From positions 194,425 to 258,424 of the forward strand of contig NZ_KI912107.1 of the NCBI RefSeq assembly GCF_000517085.1: 64,000 nt of DNA, read 5' to 3'. A program made the translations under genes and the position numbers. Origin of the DNA: Saccharicrinis fermentans DSM 9555 = JCM 21142 (GTDB lineage: Bacteria; Bacteroidota; Bacteroidia; Bacteroidales; Marinilabiliaceae). This document shows, piece after piece, positions 47,051 through 55,771 of this stretch (position 1 is its first letter; the number at the start of each line of letters is the position of its first letter). The notes below the pieces were generated by a model, which worked only from the letters and a program-made list of their open reading frames with translations, ran no database searches and had not been told where the DNA came from.

Positions 47051-47100
47051 TTCTCGCCAACGCCGGCCACGGCTATTGTTCTGGCCAACCCTGCGGTCTT
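47051..47100 (+). repeat. GC-rich core repeat R, copy 2
   Basis: Same core as 46450-46500 (GCCAACGCCGGCCACGGC then CTATTGTTCTGGCCAAC), followed by a similar AT-rich tail. Confidence 0.65.
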
Positions 47101-47289
47101 TATTTTGAAAGTTGGGTATTTAAATGGGGATTACTTATTGATTGAGAATTACGAAATATGGTTAGGGATGAGTTGTAACTACTTTTGTTTTACTTGAATA
47201 TGGTCTATAAATTGGAAATTATAGTTTACAAAGCGAGAGTACTACCTCTACTTATATGACATATATCTTGCTCCTTAAATTTCTATATA

Positions 47290-47399
47290 TGTTCTTTTTA
47301 TTCGGGAAGGTTTAATCTTCAAAGGCGCTCATGATCAGGCTTCGCCGAATTACTCGGGGAGGTTTATTTTTAAAGGTCCTCATGAATAAGCTTCGCTAA
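47290..47399 (+). repeat. Dispersed repeat D, copies 3 and 4 in tandem
   Basis: Two adjacent units starting at TTATTCGGGAAGG (47298) and TTACTCGGGGAGG (47349), each ending in a CTCATGA/CGC-type end. Confidence 0.5.
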
Positions 47400-47519
47400 T
47401 TTATCATTGCCATAAAAAGAACCCAAAAGGTCTAGAACAATAGATCACTACCTGCCCTGCATCAACTTCCCTTTCCGTCCGGCGCACTACGACCTCAAGT
47501 GCGCCCAGAAACCCGGATG

Positions 47520-47670
47520 ATGTATTAGAACTTCGTTATGAGCGTTGAAATGGCAATAAAAGAAGGCTTTTCTGAGACGAGGCATAGCACCAGCTATGGT
47601 GAGTTGAAGAAAAGTAACGAAGTGACTTCTTTTGAAGCCATTTAAAGGCGTAATAGATTTTCTAATGCAT
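47520..47670 (+). repeat. MITE-like element, family C copy 2
   Basis: 151 bp, almost identical to 46882-47033; differs by one base in the AAAAAG run. Same terminal inverted repeats. Confidence 0.7.
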
Positions 47671-47686
47671 TTTCCGGGTTCATAGC

Positions 47687-47738
47687 TTCTCGCCAACGCC
47701 GGCCACGGCTATTGTTCTGGCCTGCCCTGCGGTCTTTT
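47687..47738 (+). repeat. GC-rich core repeat R, copy 3
   Basis: Same core followed by CTGCCCTGCGGTC; tail truncated. Confidence 0.6.
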
Positions 47739-47871
47739 ACTGATAGTTCCATATACGAATGGAAGATATCTATTAAATGAGAAATACAACTCCACGACTT
47801 TACCGGCTCGCCAACCTAACAAGCTAACAAGCTAACAACTTCAATAACTTAACAACTCGCCACCATCAAGA

Positions 47872-48070
47872 TTCTCGCCAACGCCGGCCCCGGGGCTATT
47901 GTTCTGGCCAGCCCTGCGGTCGTTATATTTGTGGTTGTCTATTCAAATGTGAATTACTCATTTATCGGGAGCTATTGAATATCGTTATGGATAAGTTGTA
48001 AAGACTTTCGTTATACTTGAAATTACTATTAAAATAGAATATCAACACCCTTAACTTCAAATCCTTAGTT
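47872..48070 (+). repeat. GC-rich core repeat R, copy 4, with long AT-rich tail
   Basis: Core at 47872-47930 (with an extra CCGGGG), then a tail that matches the inverted tail at 63858-64000 and runs into the right end of the transposase fragment at about 48077. Confidence 0.65.
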
Positions 48071-48076
48071 TAAAAG

Positions 48077-48495
48077 TGTCAGTGCTAAAAATTGGGTATA
48101 AATGTTGTTTATAGTTGTCATGCAAATATTTTTGTTGATTTGAATAAGAAGAATTTTACATCAACAACACCTCTGAATTGTCTTCTGAAATCCTTTACTT
48201 TTGTATTGAAAGATTCTGCTGCTGCATTGGTACTTCTGTTATCGAAGAAATTAATGATGTTCTGATAATTATTCTCAAAGGTTCTTCTGAGAATTTGAAA
48301 AGAATCTATATCTGTTAATTCTATTTGATTAAACCATTGTGCCAGATGAGTCATGGCAACGGGTTTAGTAATATTTCGGCTGTAAATAAGATACAGATGA
48401 TGTGATAAATCATAGGTTTGTTCTATGTCTGGATACACATTGAATAAGATATTGGCTCGTTTTTTACTTGGGGAGGCTTTGTTTTCTGAGGTTGC
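48077..48495 (-). pseudogene. ISAon1-type transposase C-terminal fragment
   Basis: The frame ending at 48118 encodes RANILFNVYPDIEQTYDLSHH...NFFDNRSTNAAAESFNTK...FLFKSTKIFA, the last about 120 residues of an ISAon1-type transposase (partner of DNA-bound DDE enzymes, cut here before its catalytic part). The left flank after the stop matches the right end of the element (GTCAGTGCTAAAAATTGGGT read from 48077 on the plus strand). The 5' portion is missing; the sequence changes to tRNA-terminator DNA near 48518. Not functional. Confidence 0.85.
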
Positions 48496-48517
48496 GTGTG
48501 GTTTGATGAAATTAAAA

Positions 48518-48548
48518 AAAGCACATAAATTTTGAATTTATGTGCTTT
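48518..48548 (-). terminator. Terminator of the tRNA-Lys cluster
   Basis: A perfect 14-bp stem (AAAGCACATAAATT with AATTTATGTGCTTT, 3-base loop), followed on the minus strand by a U-run, 25 bp after the last tRNA. Confidence 0.8.
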
Positions 48549-48572
48549 CAGTCAATTATCTGACTTCTTTTG

Positions 48573-48645
48573 TGATTCAGCTGGGGTTCGAACCCAGGAC
48601 CCCATCCTTAAAAGGGATGTGCTCTACCAGCTGAGCTACTGAATC
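48573..48645 (-). tRNA. tRNA-Lys (anticodon TTT), copy 3 in transcription order
   Basis: 73-nt cloverleaf: acceptor GATTCAG pairs with CTGAATC, D-arm AGCTCAGCTGGTAGAGC, anticodon arm CATCC-CTTTTAA-GGATG with anticodon TTT, T-arm GGGTTCGAACCC. CCA is not encoded. Confidence 0.97.
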
Positions 48646-48710
48646 ATCCTGCTATATCGGTTTTCCCGATTTTATCTTTAAGACATCTTTATGCCCATTT
48701 TTTTTAATTG

Positions 48711-48783
48711 TGATTCAGCTGGGGTTCGAACCCAGGACCCCATCCTTAAAAGGGATGTGCTCTACCAGCTGAGCTACTGAATC
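48711..48783 (-). tRNA. tRNA-Lys (anticodon TTT), copy 2
   Basis: Identical to the neighbouring copies. A 65-bp spacer separates it from the next copy and contains a small hairpin (TCGGG/CCGA region). Confidence 0.97.
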
Positions 48784-48846
48784 ATCCTATTGTATCGGTT
48801 TTCCCGATCTTTTCTTCCAAGACAACTTTATGTCTTTTTTTAATTG

Positions 48847-48919
48847 TGATTCAGCTGGGGTTCGAACCCAGGACCCCATCCTTAAAAGGGATGTGCTCTA
48901 CCAGCTGAGCTACTGAATC
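48847..48919 (-). tRNA. tRNA-Lys (anticodon TTT), copy 1
   Basis: Identical to the other two copies; first of the cluster, 38 bp downstream of a strong predicted promoter. Confidence 0.97.
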
Positions 48920-48956
48920 TCCTTGTTGCGCTCGTCTTATTTCGTTAACGCGGATG

Positions 48957-48986
48957 CAAAAGTAGATGATTTTTCTTAAATCCCAA
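48957..48986 (-). promoter_or_regulatory. Predicted tRNA-Lys cluster promoter
   Basis: Minus-strand TTG (48984-48986), 19 bp spacer, TACTTTTG (48957-48964). Expected start near 48950. Confidence 0.65.
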
Positions 48987-49044
48987 ATTTATTTAAAGTT
49001 TTTTTGTGATATGTTTTTCTAAGCAAATAGTCAAGTAATAAAAA

Positions 49045-49075
49045 GGAGGTCATGTTCAGGATGAACATGACCTCC
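49045..49075 (-). terminator. Strong hairpin with no obvious upstream gene
   Basis: A perfect 12-bp stem (GGAGGTCATGTT with AACATGACCTCC, 7-base loop) followed on the minus strand by a short U-run. No annotated minus-strand gene ends here; it may close a small RNA. Confidence 0.5.
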
Positions 49076-49209
49076 GGTACACACAGAAATTGTAGGGAGG
49101 AAAACTTTTGTTTTATATGGGCAAATATCTGTCTTTAAGTCTTCTTTGTTATTACCCATCCGTTAACATTGTCTTAATTTAAAGTGATTAGATATTTTTT
49201 TTGAAATAA

Positions 49210-49288
49210 GTCAAAATGACGCCTTCTTTGTTTTTATCAAGACAAAATGACAGTTCTTTGTTTGTTTTTGTGACTTTATGTCTTGATA
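49210..49288. promoter_or_regulatory. Dyads and direct repeats upstream of hsp20
   Basis: GTCAAAATGAC at 49210-49220; CAAAATGAC repeated at 49212 and 49243 (period 31); TATCAAGACA (49235-49244) and TGTCTTGATA (49279-49288) form perfect 10-bp arms. TGTTTTTGTGAC (49263-49274) is shared with the dnaK upstream region. The rest of 48987-49361 shows no gene. Confidence 0.4.
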
Positions 49289-49361
49289 CATAGTGTGGTA
49301 TGAGGTTTGAGTTGGAGTGTTCAGAAATTTAAAATAATTAATTTAATATTTGGAGGATTTT

Positions 49362-49796
49362 ATGATGACACTAGTTAGAAGAACAAACAGAAATTTAGAT
49401 TCATTTTTGAATGATTTTATGGGAGGAGACTTTTTTATGAATCAGAGTGGAATGTATTCAGGTACTAAAACAATTCCAGCGGTGAACATTATGGAGAATG
49501 ACGATCAGTATTTGATTGAGTTGGCTGCTGCAGGATTGAAAAAGGATGATTTTAATGTTGAGTTTCATAATGGTAAATTAACTATTTCGGCCAATAAGGA
49601 TAAGGTTCAGGAAGATGTGAATTATACGCAAAGAGAGTTCAATTATGCAGGTTTTACCAGAACGTTTAATGTTCCGAAACAAAAGGTGGATGATGGTGCT
49701 ATTTCAGCGAGCTACGAAAATGGCGTACTGCGTATTGTGCTACCCAAAAGAGAAGAGGTAAAACCAAAGCCTGCTCGAATGGTAGAAATAGCCTAA
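49362..49796 (+). CDS. Hsp20/alpha-crystallin small heat-shock protein
   Basis: 144 residues from the ATG at 49362, seven bases after a clear GGAGG ribosome site (49352-49356), which is unusual in Bacteroidota and decides the start. The alpha-crystallin domain runs from about 37 to 130 (VNIMENDDQYLIELAAAGLKKDDFNVEF ... GVLRIVLPKREE), with the conserved GVLxxxLPK motif. ATP-independent holdase for unfolding proteins. Monocistronic, with a strong terminator. Shares an upstream motif with dnaK. Confidence 0.95.
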   Translation: MMTLVRRTNRNLDSFLNDFMGGDFFMNQSGMYSGTKTIPAVNIMENDDQYLIELAAAGLKKDDFNVEFHNGKLTISANKDKVQEDVNYTQREFNYAGFTRTFNVPKQKVDDGAISASYENGVLRIVLPKREEVKPKPARMVEIA

Positions 49797-49814
49797 TGTT
49801 TTATAATAAAAAAG

Positions 49815-49844
49815 AAGGAGGTCTCATAGAGATCTCCTTTTTTT
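49815..49844 (+). terminator. hsp20 terminator
   Basis: An 11-bp stem with one G-U pair (AAGGAGGTCTC with GAGATCTCCTT, 3-base loop), followed by a U-run. 18 bp after the stop. Confidence 0.85.
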
Positions 49845-49897
49845 TAGCTTTTGGTATAGGCTGTTATCTATTCTTTGCTAGGGTATATCATTTATCC

Positions 49898-50971
49898 TTA
49901 GAATACCCTTCGTCTTTTACCTTTGTATTTACTTCGGCTTGTACTAGACAGAGGATTGGCTGTTTCAGAACATGGCAAGGCGGGTCTCTTTCCATTGAGA
50001 CGTAGGCTCATTTTTTGGTTAAACTCGAAAATAACAGATAGCTCATGAGCGCCTTGTGAAGTCCATCCTAATTGAGATATGGAGATATCATAGCTGTAGC
50101 CAAAGCGCAGGGGACCATATTTGTATGAGAGCAATGTAACGATGGCGTCCTGGTTGATTCCTGAGTTGTCGCTGGATGTCAAAAATGGAAGTCCTCTATA
50201 CCATACCCCAATTTCAATAGGGTCGTTAAACCAGTATACCCCCAGATCGGTTTGTATATTTTGGGCTTGGTGTTGTAATCTGTAGCTGAGAGAGAAGGAG
50301 CGTGCATGACCTTTTAGTCGTCTTCTTTCGTTCCAAATGTTGACCCCGCCAAACAAAACTGTTTTTAAGGGCATTCTCATCTCTTCATTCAAGAAGGAAT
50401 AATTGGGTTGTGATAGGTGATCTACCGTAATTCCGAACCAAGATTTGGCACTGTAAAGAAAAGCTGAGGCTGCAAAATCAATGTAGTTTGCTTTTTCGTT
50501 ATTCAGCCTGCTCCATGATTCTGAACCACCCAGACCAGCTATTTCGTCACCAAAACGGAGTTTGCTGAAGTCAATGGTTTTATCGCCGTAGGCAAACTGT
50601 AAGCCAGGTATGATTTGCCATTGGTCGTTAATGACGAGATTATAGCTGTATTGGAATGCTAAATGAGTGGTGGTTAAACCTGCACTTCCCGCTTTGTCTT
50701 GATATAGCATGAAGCCGAGACCACTATTAAGGCTGGAAAAAAAGTTATCAAATGATATGGAATAGGTTTTAAAGGCATTTTGTATGCCAGGCCATTGATT
50801 TCTATAGTTGGCAATTAATCGTCCTCCATTGGTTGATCCGGCTAATGAAGGGCTCATGTATAGTGGGTTGGCATAGAATTGTGAAAAATGCGAATCCTGG
50901 GCCTGAGCGCTATTGACGAATGCGCATGTGAGGACAAAAATAGTGGATATGTATTTGATAAGTCTGTTCAT
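49898..50971 (-). CDS. PorP/SprF-family T9SS outer-membrane protein
   Basis: 357 residues with a signal peptide (ends VNSAQAQ) and the PorP/SprF beginning DSHFSQFYANPLYMSPSLAG, followed by a beta-barrel-like body to the C-terminus (SVIFEFNQ...). Members are outer-membrane partners in type IX secretion; in Flavobacterium johnsoniae, SprF is needed for secretion of the adhesin SprB. Here it starts 5 bp after the end of a large PKD-repeat protein with a type B sorting domain, exactly the SprB/SprF arrangement. Confidence 0.88.
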   Translation of the reverse strand: MNRLIKYISTIFVLTCAFVNSAQAQDSHFSQFYANPLYMSPSLAGSTNGGRLIANYRNQWPGIQNAFKTYSISFDNFFSSLNSGLGFMLYQDKAGSAGLTTTHLAFQYSYNLVINDQWQIIPGLQFAYGDKTIDFSKLRFGDEIAGLGGSESWSRLNNEKANYIDFAASAFLYSAKSWFGITVDHLSQPNYSFLNEEMRMPLKTVLFGGVNIWNERRRLKGHARSFSLSYRLQHQAQNIQTDLGVYWFNDPIEIGVWYRGLPFLTSSDNSGINQDAIVTLLSYKYGPLRFGYSYDISISQLGWTSQGAHELSVIFEFNQKMSLRLNGKRPALPCSETANPLSSTSRSKYKGKRRRVF

Positions 50972-50976
50972 ATTAA

Positions 50977-53900
50977 TTACCTCAGTAAGGTTACATCTCC
51001 TGTATATACTTTAAATTGTCCAGTGCTAAATCTGCATGATACTTTCCAGATATATACCCCTTGGATACATAGTTGGTTTTTGTGATACCCGTTCCAACCT
51101 ACTTCGATTTGGTTGCTTTCAAATATCAGTTGTCCCCATCGTGTGAAAATTTGGAGTTTGTATTCGACTACTCCTTTGGCCACTGCGGGATGAAAAATGA
51201 AATTGTTATTATCTGTGCGGTCATATCTTCCGTCTCCGGGTCCGGCCGTGTTAGGGGTGAAGGCGTTGGGAAAAGTGATTTCTCCTCCTTCTTTGGCTGT
51301 TACGGCTTGGTATTGAATGTATGAGTTGGAGCAGCCGTATTGGTTTTCGGCTTGTAGTCTAATGTCAAAATTGCCTGCTGATGAATATTCGTGTATCGGG
51401 TTTTCAAGGGTTGATGTTTGTCCGTTACCAAAATTCCATAGGTAGGTATCTGCATTTATCGACTGATTTATGAACGTGACACCTTCTCCGGGAATGGTCA
51501 CTATATTGGGACGTACTTCAAATAAAGCTGTGGGTTCGGGATAGACATCAATTTTAAGGTCGTTCTTTGTAGTTGTGCCACCAGGTCCTTCTACGCTGAG
51601 GGTTACGGTATAGGTTCCTTCGGTAAAATAGGTATGGGTAGGATTGGGAGAAGCAGAGATGTTGCCATCGCCAAAATCCCAGTAGTAGTTTTCTGCGCTG
51701 GTTGCATTGCTGAAGAAATCTACCTTTAAGGCAGGGCATCCTTGTGTGGGTGGGCCGTATTCTACGGTGGGCAGCCCAGCTTTGATCCTAACGCCTTTTT
51801 TTAGGGTGTTTTCGCATTTTTCAGAATATACCTTGAGTGACACATCGTATAGTCCATAGTCGGCGTATGTGTGCTGTATGGGTTGTTGTTGGGATGAGGT
51901 GTTAGAGTCACCAAACTCCCATTGGTATAGCCAGTTATTGCCTAGGGTTAGATTGTTGATTTCTATTGTTGATTCCGGCATCTGTACTTCCTCGGGGGTG
52001 ACAGTGAAATTGGCATCGGGTGTTGCATATATAGTGACTACAGAATGAGCTGTGTCTGTGCATCCATAGGGTGAGCTTGCAATCATACTTACCTTATATT
52101 CTTTGTCGGTAGTGGTGTTGTTAGTGAATACATTCAGGCCGAGGTAAGATGTGGATGTATGTCCATCTCCATAGTTCCATACAAAATTGTTGGCGCCTAT
52201 AGATTCGTTACCAAAACTAATTTCCATGGGGGCACATCCCTTGCCATCTCCTGTTATCTTAGCTGCCACACTGGGATTTACAGTAGTGAAACCATCCATG
52301 GAGTCTTTACATCCAAAACTATTTTCAGTAACCAATCGTATCTTGTAATTAATTGGGCTGAAAGTGTTGTTGATGTAGGAGTGATCGATGCTTTCCGTAT
52401 TAACTGTGTTAGCCGTATTCCCATCTCCAAAGTCCCAGAATGATTTCAGACTGTGTTCTGAGTTGTTGTCGAATACGATATTTTTAGGTGAGCAGATGGC
52501 AAAATCGTTGGGGACAAACTCAGCAGTGGGTGAAGGTAATGTGATGATGCTCACTTGGGCAGTGTCTAAACAGCCAAAGCCCGATGTGGTATACAGTGTC
52601 ACTAGGTGTTTTTCTTTTTTTTGCTCATTATTGGTAAATAATTTTGAATGTATATTTCCTCCTAAGGTATGGTTTCCATCTCCGAAATCCCATTCGTATT
52701 GATAGGCTCCTATGTCTCCTATAAAGTTTACATTTAAGGGCGCACATCCGCTATCAGGACTGGCCATAAGGTTAAACTTCTGTTTGGGATAGACCGTTGT
52801 GAATATTTTTGACGTGTCAGTGCATCCAAAAGTATTTTTACTGATGAGTTCTACTTTAAAAGATTGTGTGTATGTTTCATTGTTTTTGAATGTATGTGAA
52901 GCATTTGTTGTGGTGATGTTGGAGGAGCCGTCTCCCCATATCCATTCATATGAATTTCCGCTTGGGGATTGATTGGTGAACTTACTTTCAAGGGGGCTGC
53001 ATCCAACAGCTTTGTCTATTTCAAAAAGCGAAACAGGAGTTGGAGCTACTTCGATGGTGTGTTGAACCGTGTCTGCGCAGCCGTTTATGGTACGGGCGAT
53101 GAAAGTGATTTCGTAATCAACAGGGATGGCCGTATGGTTGGTGAATATTTGTTGAGGGTTTTCCTGGTTTGATATGATGCCATTTCCGAAATCCCAGTGA
53201 TAGCTATCTGCATAGCTTGATGTGTTCGTGAAGTTTATTTCTAAGGGCGTACAGCCTGCCATAGGAAGTGCTATTTGCGCGATGGGTATTTGAAGAAAAT
53301 TGATTTCTACCGTATCGTTACCTATGCATCCATTTCCATTGTCTTCGTTCCATGTAAATTTGTATTTGCCAGGGATGTCAACAGTTACATTTGTTTGGGT
53401 CAATGCAGCATCGTCAAAAGCTGGAGTGCCGATTCCTGCGGCCATTTTCCATATGCCGGTTCCAACATGTTTGAATGTGCTGAGTTGTATGGATAAGCCG
53501 CAGGTATCTTTATCTTGCATAACGCTAGGAAGTGGTATTTCTGTGAAAGAAACAATGATGTCGGCAGAGTCGGTACATCCATTATTTTCTTCCGTCCACC
53601 TAAGGGTGTAATCTCCGTATGTATTTGCTGTTATATCTGGGCTGGGAATGGAAAAGGATGAAAACATAAGGTTGCCGGGGCCATTAATTGTCTTCCAACT
53701 TCCGAGGCCAATGCTTGGTGTAGCTGTTAGCGTACTTTGTAAACCACATTCTGTAATGTGGTTGCCGGGGTTCGCCGAGGGTTGTCCATGTACGGTGATT
53801 TTGATTGTTTGGGTATTCTCACAGCCATGCGAATCATGTACTGTATAGAGGTATGTGAAAGTTCCTGTTTCATTGGCTGTAAAAACAGGGGTTTGTATGT

Positions 53901-55413
53901 CTGTAGCAGATAATTTGTCTGTTCTTGTTCCTGTCCATTGATGGAGTACATAAAATTCGGAGCCGCCCGAAGGTTCGGGATTAAGCGTTATGTTGTTGCC
54001 TTGGCATACCTCTATGTCCGGATTGGTAATGCTGATGTTTACTTGTTGAATGTCCATTATGATGGTGTCGGTGTTCCAGCAAGTGTTCTGGTCTTCTACT
54101 CGATATATGAGTTCATAGAGTCCACCAGAGGTAGAAGTGAAATCCGGATTGTCAATATTTGTATTGCTAAGTCCAGTTGTTTGACCACTCCAGCTGTGCG
54201 TATAGGGAGCTGTGCCTAAAGTGGAATTTCCGTCAAGGGCGATGGTCATACCCGGACAAAGATGAGCTGTGTCGCCCTGGGCGATGGAGGCCTTGGGTGA
54301 TTCCAGTACTTCAATGGTTACAGAACCAATGTCTGAACATGCGTTTCCATCGGTAATGGCATAAGTGATAGTATGTATACCTGGACCAGCTGTTTGGGGG
54401 TTGAACATGGCATTTGAAGGATCGCTGATTCCTGGTCCAGACCACTGCCCACCTCCATCGGAGGCAATTAGCAAAAAAGGAGCTTCTGACGCACATATAG
54501 CAGCAACAGGTGCCACGGATGCATCTGGTAAGTCAACAATAATAGCCCGGGCTGTTGTGGTGACAGGAGGAAAATCTCCATTGATAGGATCAGCCGGAGG
54601 TAGTCCATCAGAGAGGTTTGCATCGTAGGGATTACAAACATTCCAGTTGCGAAGTGTTACCTCAAAAAAAGCACCCACCGGGTGTCCGTTGGGAATATAG
54701 ATGTCTAATGTTGTATTATAGGGTGCAATAGGGGATTCTACCGGCCCGGGGACGTAGTTGATGGATCCGGTCCATGGGTATGTGTGCACAGATCCATCTA
54801 CCTGGGCATTGGTAATTGTACTTCCGCCGGTTCCATATATCCATTGAACCCACCTATCGGCATTGTTGATGGCATCGTTTTCATCGGGAGGAGTACAGTT
54901 CCACTGACTAATATCTTCAAACTGAAATAAGGCATCATTTCCAAAACAAATTGGTTTAGGATCAGGTGCGATGGACAAATAACCACCATTTTGATTGTCG
55001 GTGTCCCACACGGTTACAATTTGTTCCTGTTCAGAGCTTGTACATACAATACCATTTACCACCAGAGCTACCCTTGGGTGATAGTTGCATTGGTTGCCCG
55101 TGTTGGGATAGGTGTGACTGTGGGTGGCTTGCCAGTTTCTATTGGTCGCATCTATCAGAGTGGCATTGACTAGCTCAACAGGAGAGCCATCATTCCAGTC
55201 GTATTGTATTTGTATGGTCGCTGTTCCTTTGTCGTTTACGCCATAATACGTAGCTTCCCAATCTACATCAACGGGAGCACATTTCCCCATTGGGTGAATG
55301 TCATTTCCTTTTGATAGGTGGGAGCAGTCTTGTCCAAAACTAGTGTTGTAAATTAGTGAGGACAAAATAATACAAAGAACCAGGCGAAATTGTGTGTTGT
55401 GTTGATTGATCAC
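50977..55413 (-). CDS. Giant PKD-repeat protein with T9SS type B sorting domain
   Basis: 1478 residues starting at GTG 55413 (no in-frame ATG near; signal peptide IILSSLIYNTSFGQ). Many PKD/SprB-like repeats carry WDFGDG or WNYGDG cores from about residue 150 on, with gaps of 75-100 residues. The C-terminal T9SS type B domain includes FPNAFTPNTAGPGDG and ends KVYTGDVTLLR. Predicted cell-surface adhesin or structural protein. It is tightly followed by its PorP/SprF-type partner. Confidence 0.9.
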   Translation of the reverse strand: MINQHNTQFRLVLCIILSSLIYNTSFGQDCSHLSKGNDIHPMGKCAPVDVDWEATYYGVNDKGTATIQIQYDWNDGSPVELVNATLIDATNRNWQATHSHTYPNTGNQCNYHPRVALVVNGIVCTSSEQEQIVTVWDTDNQNGGYLSIAPDPKPICFGNDALFQFEDISQWNCTPPDENDAINNADRWVQWIYGTGGSTITNAQVDGSVHTYPWTGSINYVPGPVESPIAPYNTTLDIYIPNGHPVGAFFEVTLRNWNVCNPYDANLSDGLPPADPINGDFPPVTTTARAIIVDLPDASVAPVAAICASEAPFLLIASDGGGQWSGPGISDPSNAMFNPQTAGPGIHTITYAITDGNACSDIGSVTIEVLESPKASIAQGDTAHLCPGMTIALDGNSTLGTAPYTHSWSGQTTGLSNTNIDNPDFTSTSGGLYELIYRVEDQNTCWNTDTIIMDIQQVNISITNPDIEVCQGNNITLNPEPSGGSEFYVLHQWTGTRTDKLSATDIQTPVFTANETGTFTYLYTVHDSHGCENTQTIKITVHGQPSANPGNHITECGLQSTLTATPSIGLGSWKTINGPGNLMFSSFSIPSPDITANTYGDYTLRWTEENNGCTDSADIIVSFTEIPLPSVMQDKDTCGLSIQLSTFKHVGTGIWKMAAGIGTPAFDDAALTQTNVTVDIPGKYKFTWNEDNGNGCIGNDTVEINFLQIPIAQIALPMAGCTPLEINFTNTSSYADSYHWDFGNGIISNQENPQQIFTNHTAIPVDYEITFIARTINGCADTVQHTIEVAPTPVSLFEIDKAVGCSPLESKFTNQSPSGNSYEWIWGDGSSNITTTNASHTFKNNETYTQSFKVELISKNTFGCTDTSKIFTTVYPKQKFNLMASPDSGCAPLNVNFIGDIGAYQYEWDFGDGNHTLGGNIHSKLFTNNEQKKEKHLVTLYTTSGFGCLDTAQVSIITLPSPTAEFVPNDFAICSPKNIVFDNNSEHSLKSFWDFGDGNTANTVNTESIDHSYINNTFSPINYKIRLVTENSFGCKDSMDGFTTVNPSVAAKITGDGKGCAPMEISFGNESIGANNFVWNYGDGHTSTSYLGLNVFTNNTTTDKEYKVSMIASSPYGCTDTAHSVVTIYATPDANFTVTPEEVQMPESTIEINNLTLGNNWLYQWEFGDSNTSSQQQPIQHTYADYGLYDVSLKVYSEKCENTLKKGVRIKAGLPTVEYGPPTQGCPALKVDFFSNATSAENYYWDFGDGNISASPNPTHTYFTEGTYTVTLSVEGPGGTTTKNDLKIDVYPEPTALFEVRPNIVTIPGEGVTFINQSINADTYLWNFGNGQTSTLENPIHEYSSAGNFDIRLQAENQYGCSNSYIQYQAVTAKEGGEITFPNAFTPNTAGPGDGRYDRTDNNNFIFHPAVAKGVVEYKLQIFTRWGQLIFESNQIEVGWNGYHKNQLCIQGVYIWKVSCRFSTGQFKVYTGDVTLLR

Positions 55414-55771
55414 CGTGGTTGATTTAATGTGTTGTGTTGCCTTTGTTACGTATTAGATTCCATTTTGTTGTGACGAACACCTCTTTTTGGTTGATTAAAA
55501 CCTTTTTATCTATTGTTCGAATGCCTAGTGAGGTGGTTGATATGTACCAAAGGATTTGATTGTTTTAAGCTTGTTGGCTTGTTCTAGATCGCTTCGGTAG
55601 AAAGTATTTCCGCTCTTGACTTTGATGTGCTATCGTGAAGTTATGTCTTGTTTAGTAGCTACTTGTTTTATTTCCATTGCAGCCCTTGTAACGAGCTTTT
55701 GATACATAAGTATGATTTATGTCAGGATAGGGTTGTTTGTCAGGATATTGTGAGAATAGTCATTTTTTTGC
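55414..55771. other. Intergenic, nothing recognised
   Basis: 358 bp between divergent genes; no gene, repeat copy or clear promoter seen. Confidence 0.5.

Larger units (their letters stand above)
46440..48117. repeat. Non-coding repeat island
   Basis: About 1.7 kb without genes, built from repeated units. A block consisting of repeat D, a 60-bp unit containing AAAAGGTCTAGAACA, family C MITE and GC-rich core R with an AT-rich tail occurs twice (46627-47210 and about 47290-47760), implying a tandem duplication followed by deletions. A run of AAGCTAAC-type repeats lies near 47815-47845. Several translated open frames in it are repeat shadows. Confidence 0.75.

Noticed and set aside
47487-47696. 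69-codon open frame (minus)
   Set aside because: It lies in MITE family C and repeat R; its apparent conservation is that of the repeat.
46440-48117. CRISPR-like array
   Set aside because: Repeats are few, long, unequally spaced and of several kinds; no cas genes and no regular spacers.
48118-48438. Intact transposase gene
   Set aside because: It covers only the C-terminal part of the family; the catalytic N-terminal half is absent.
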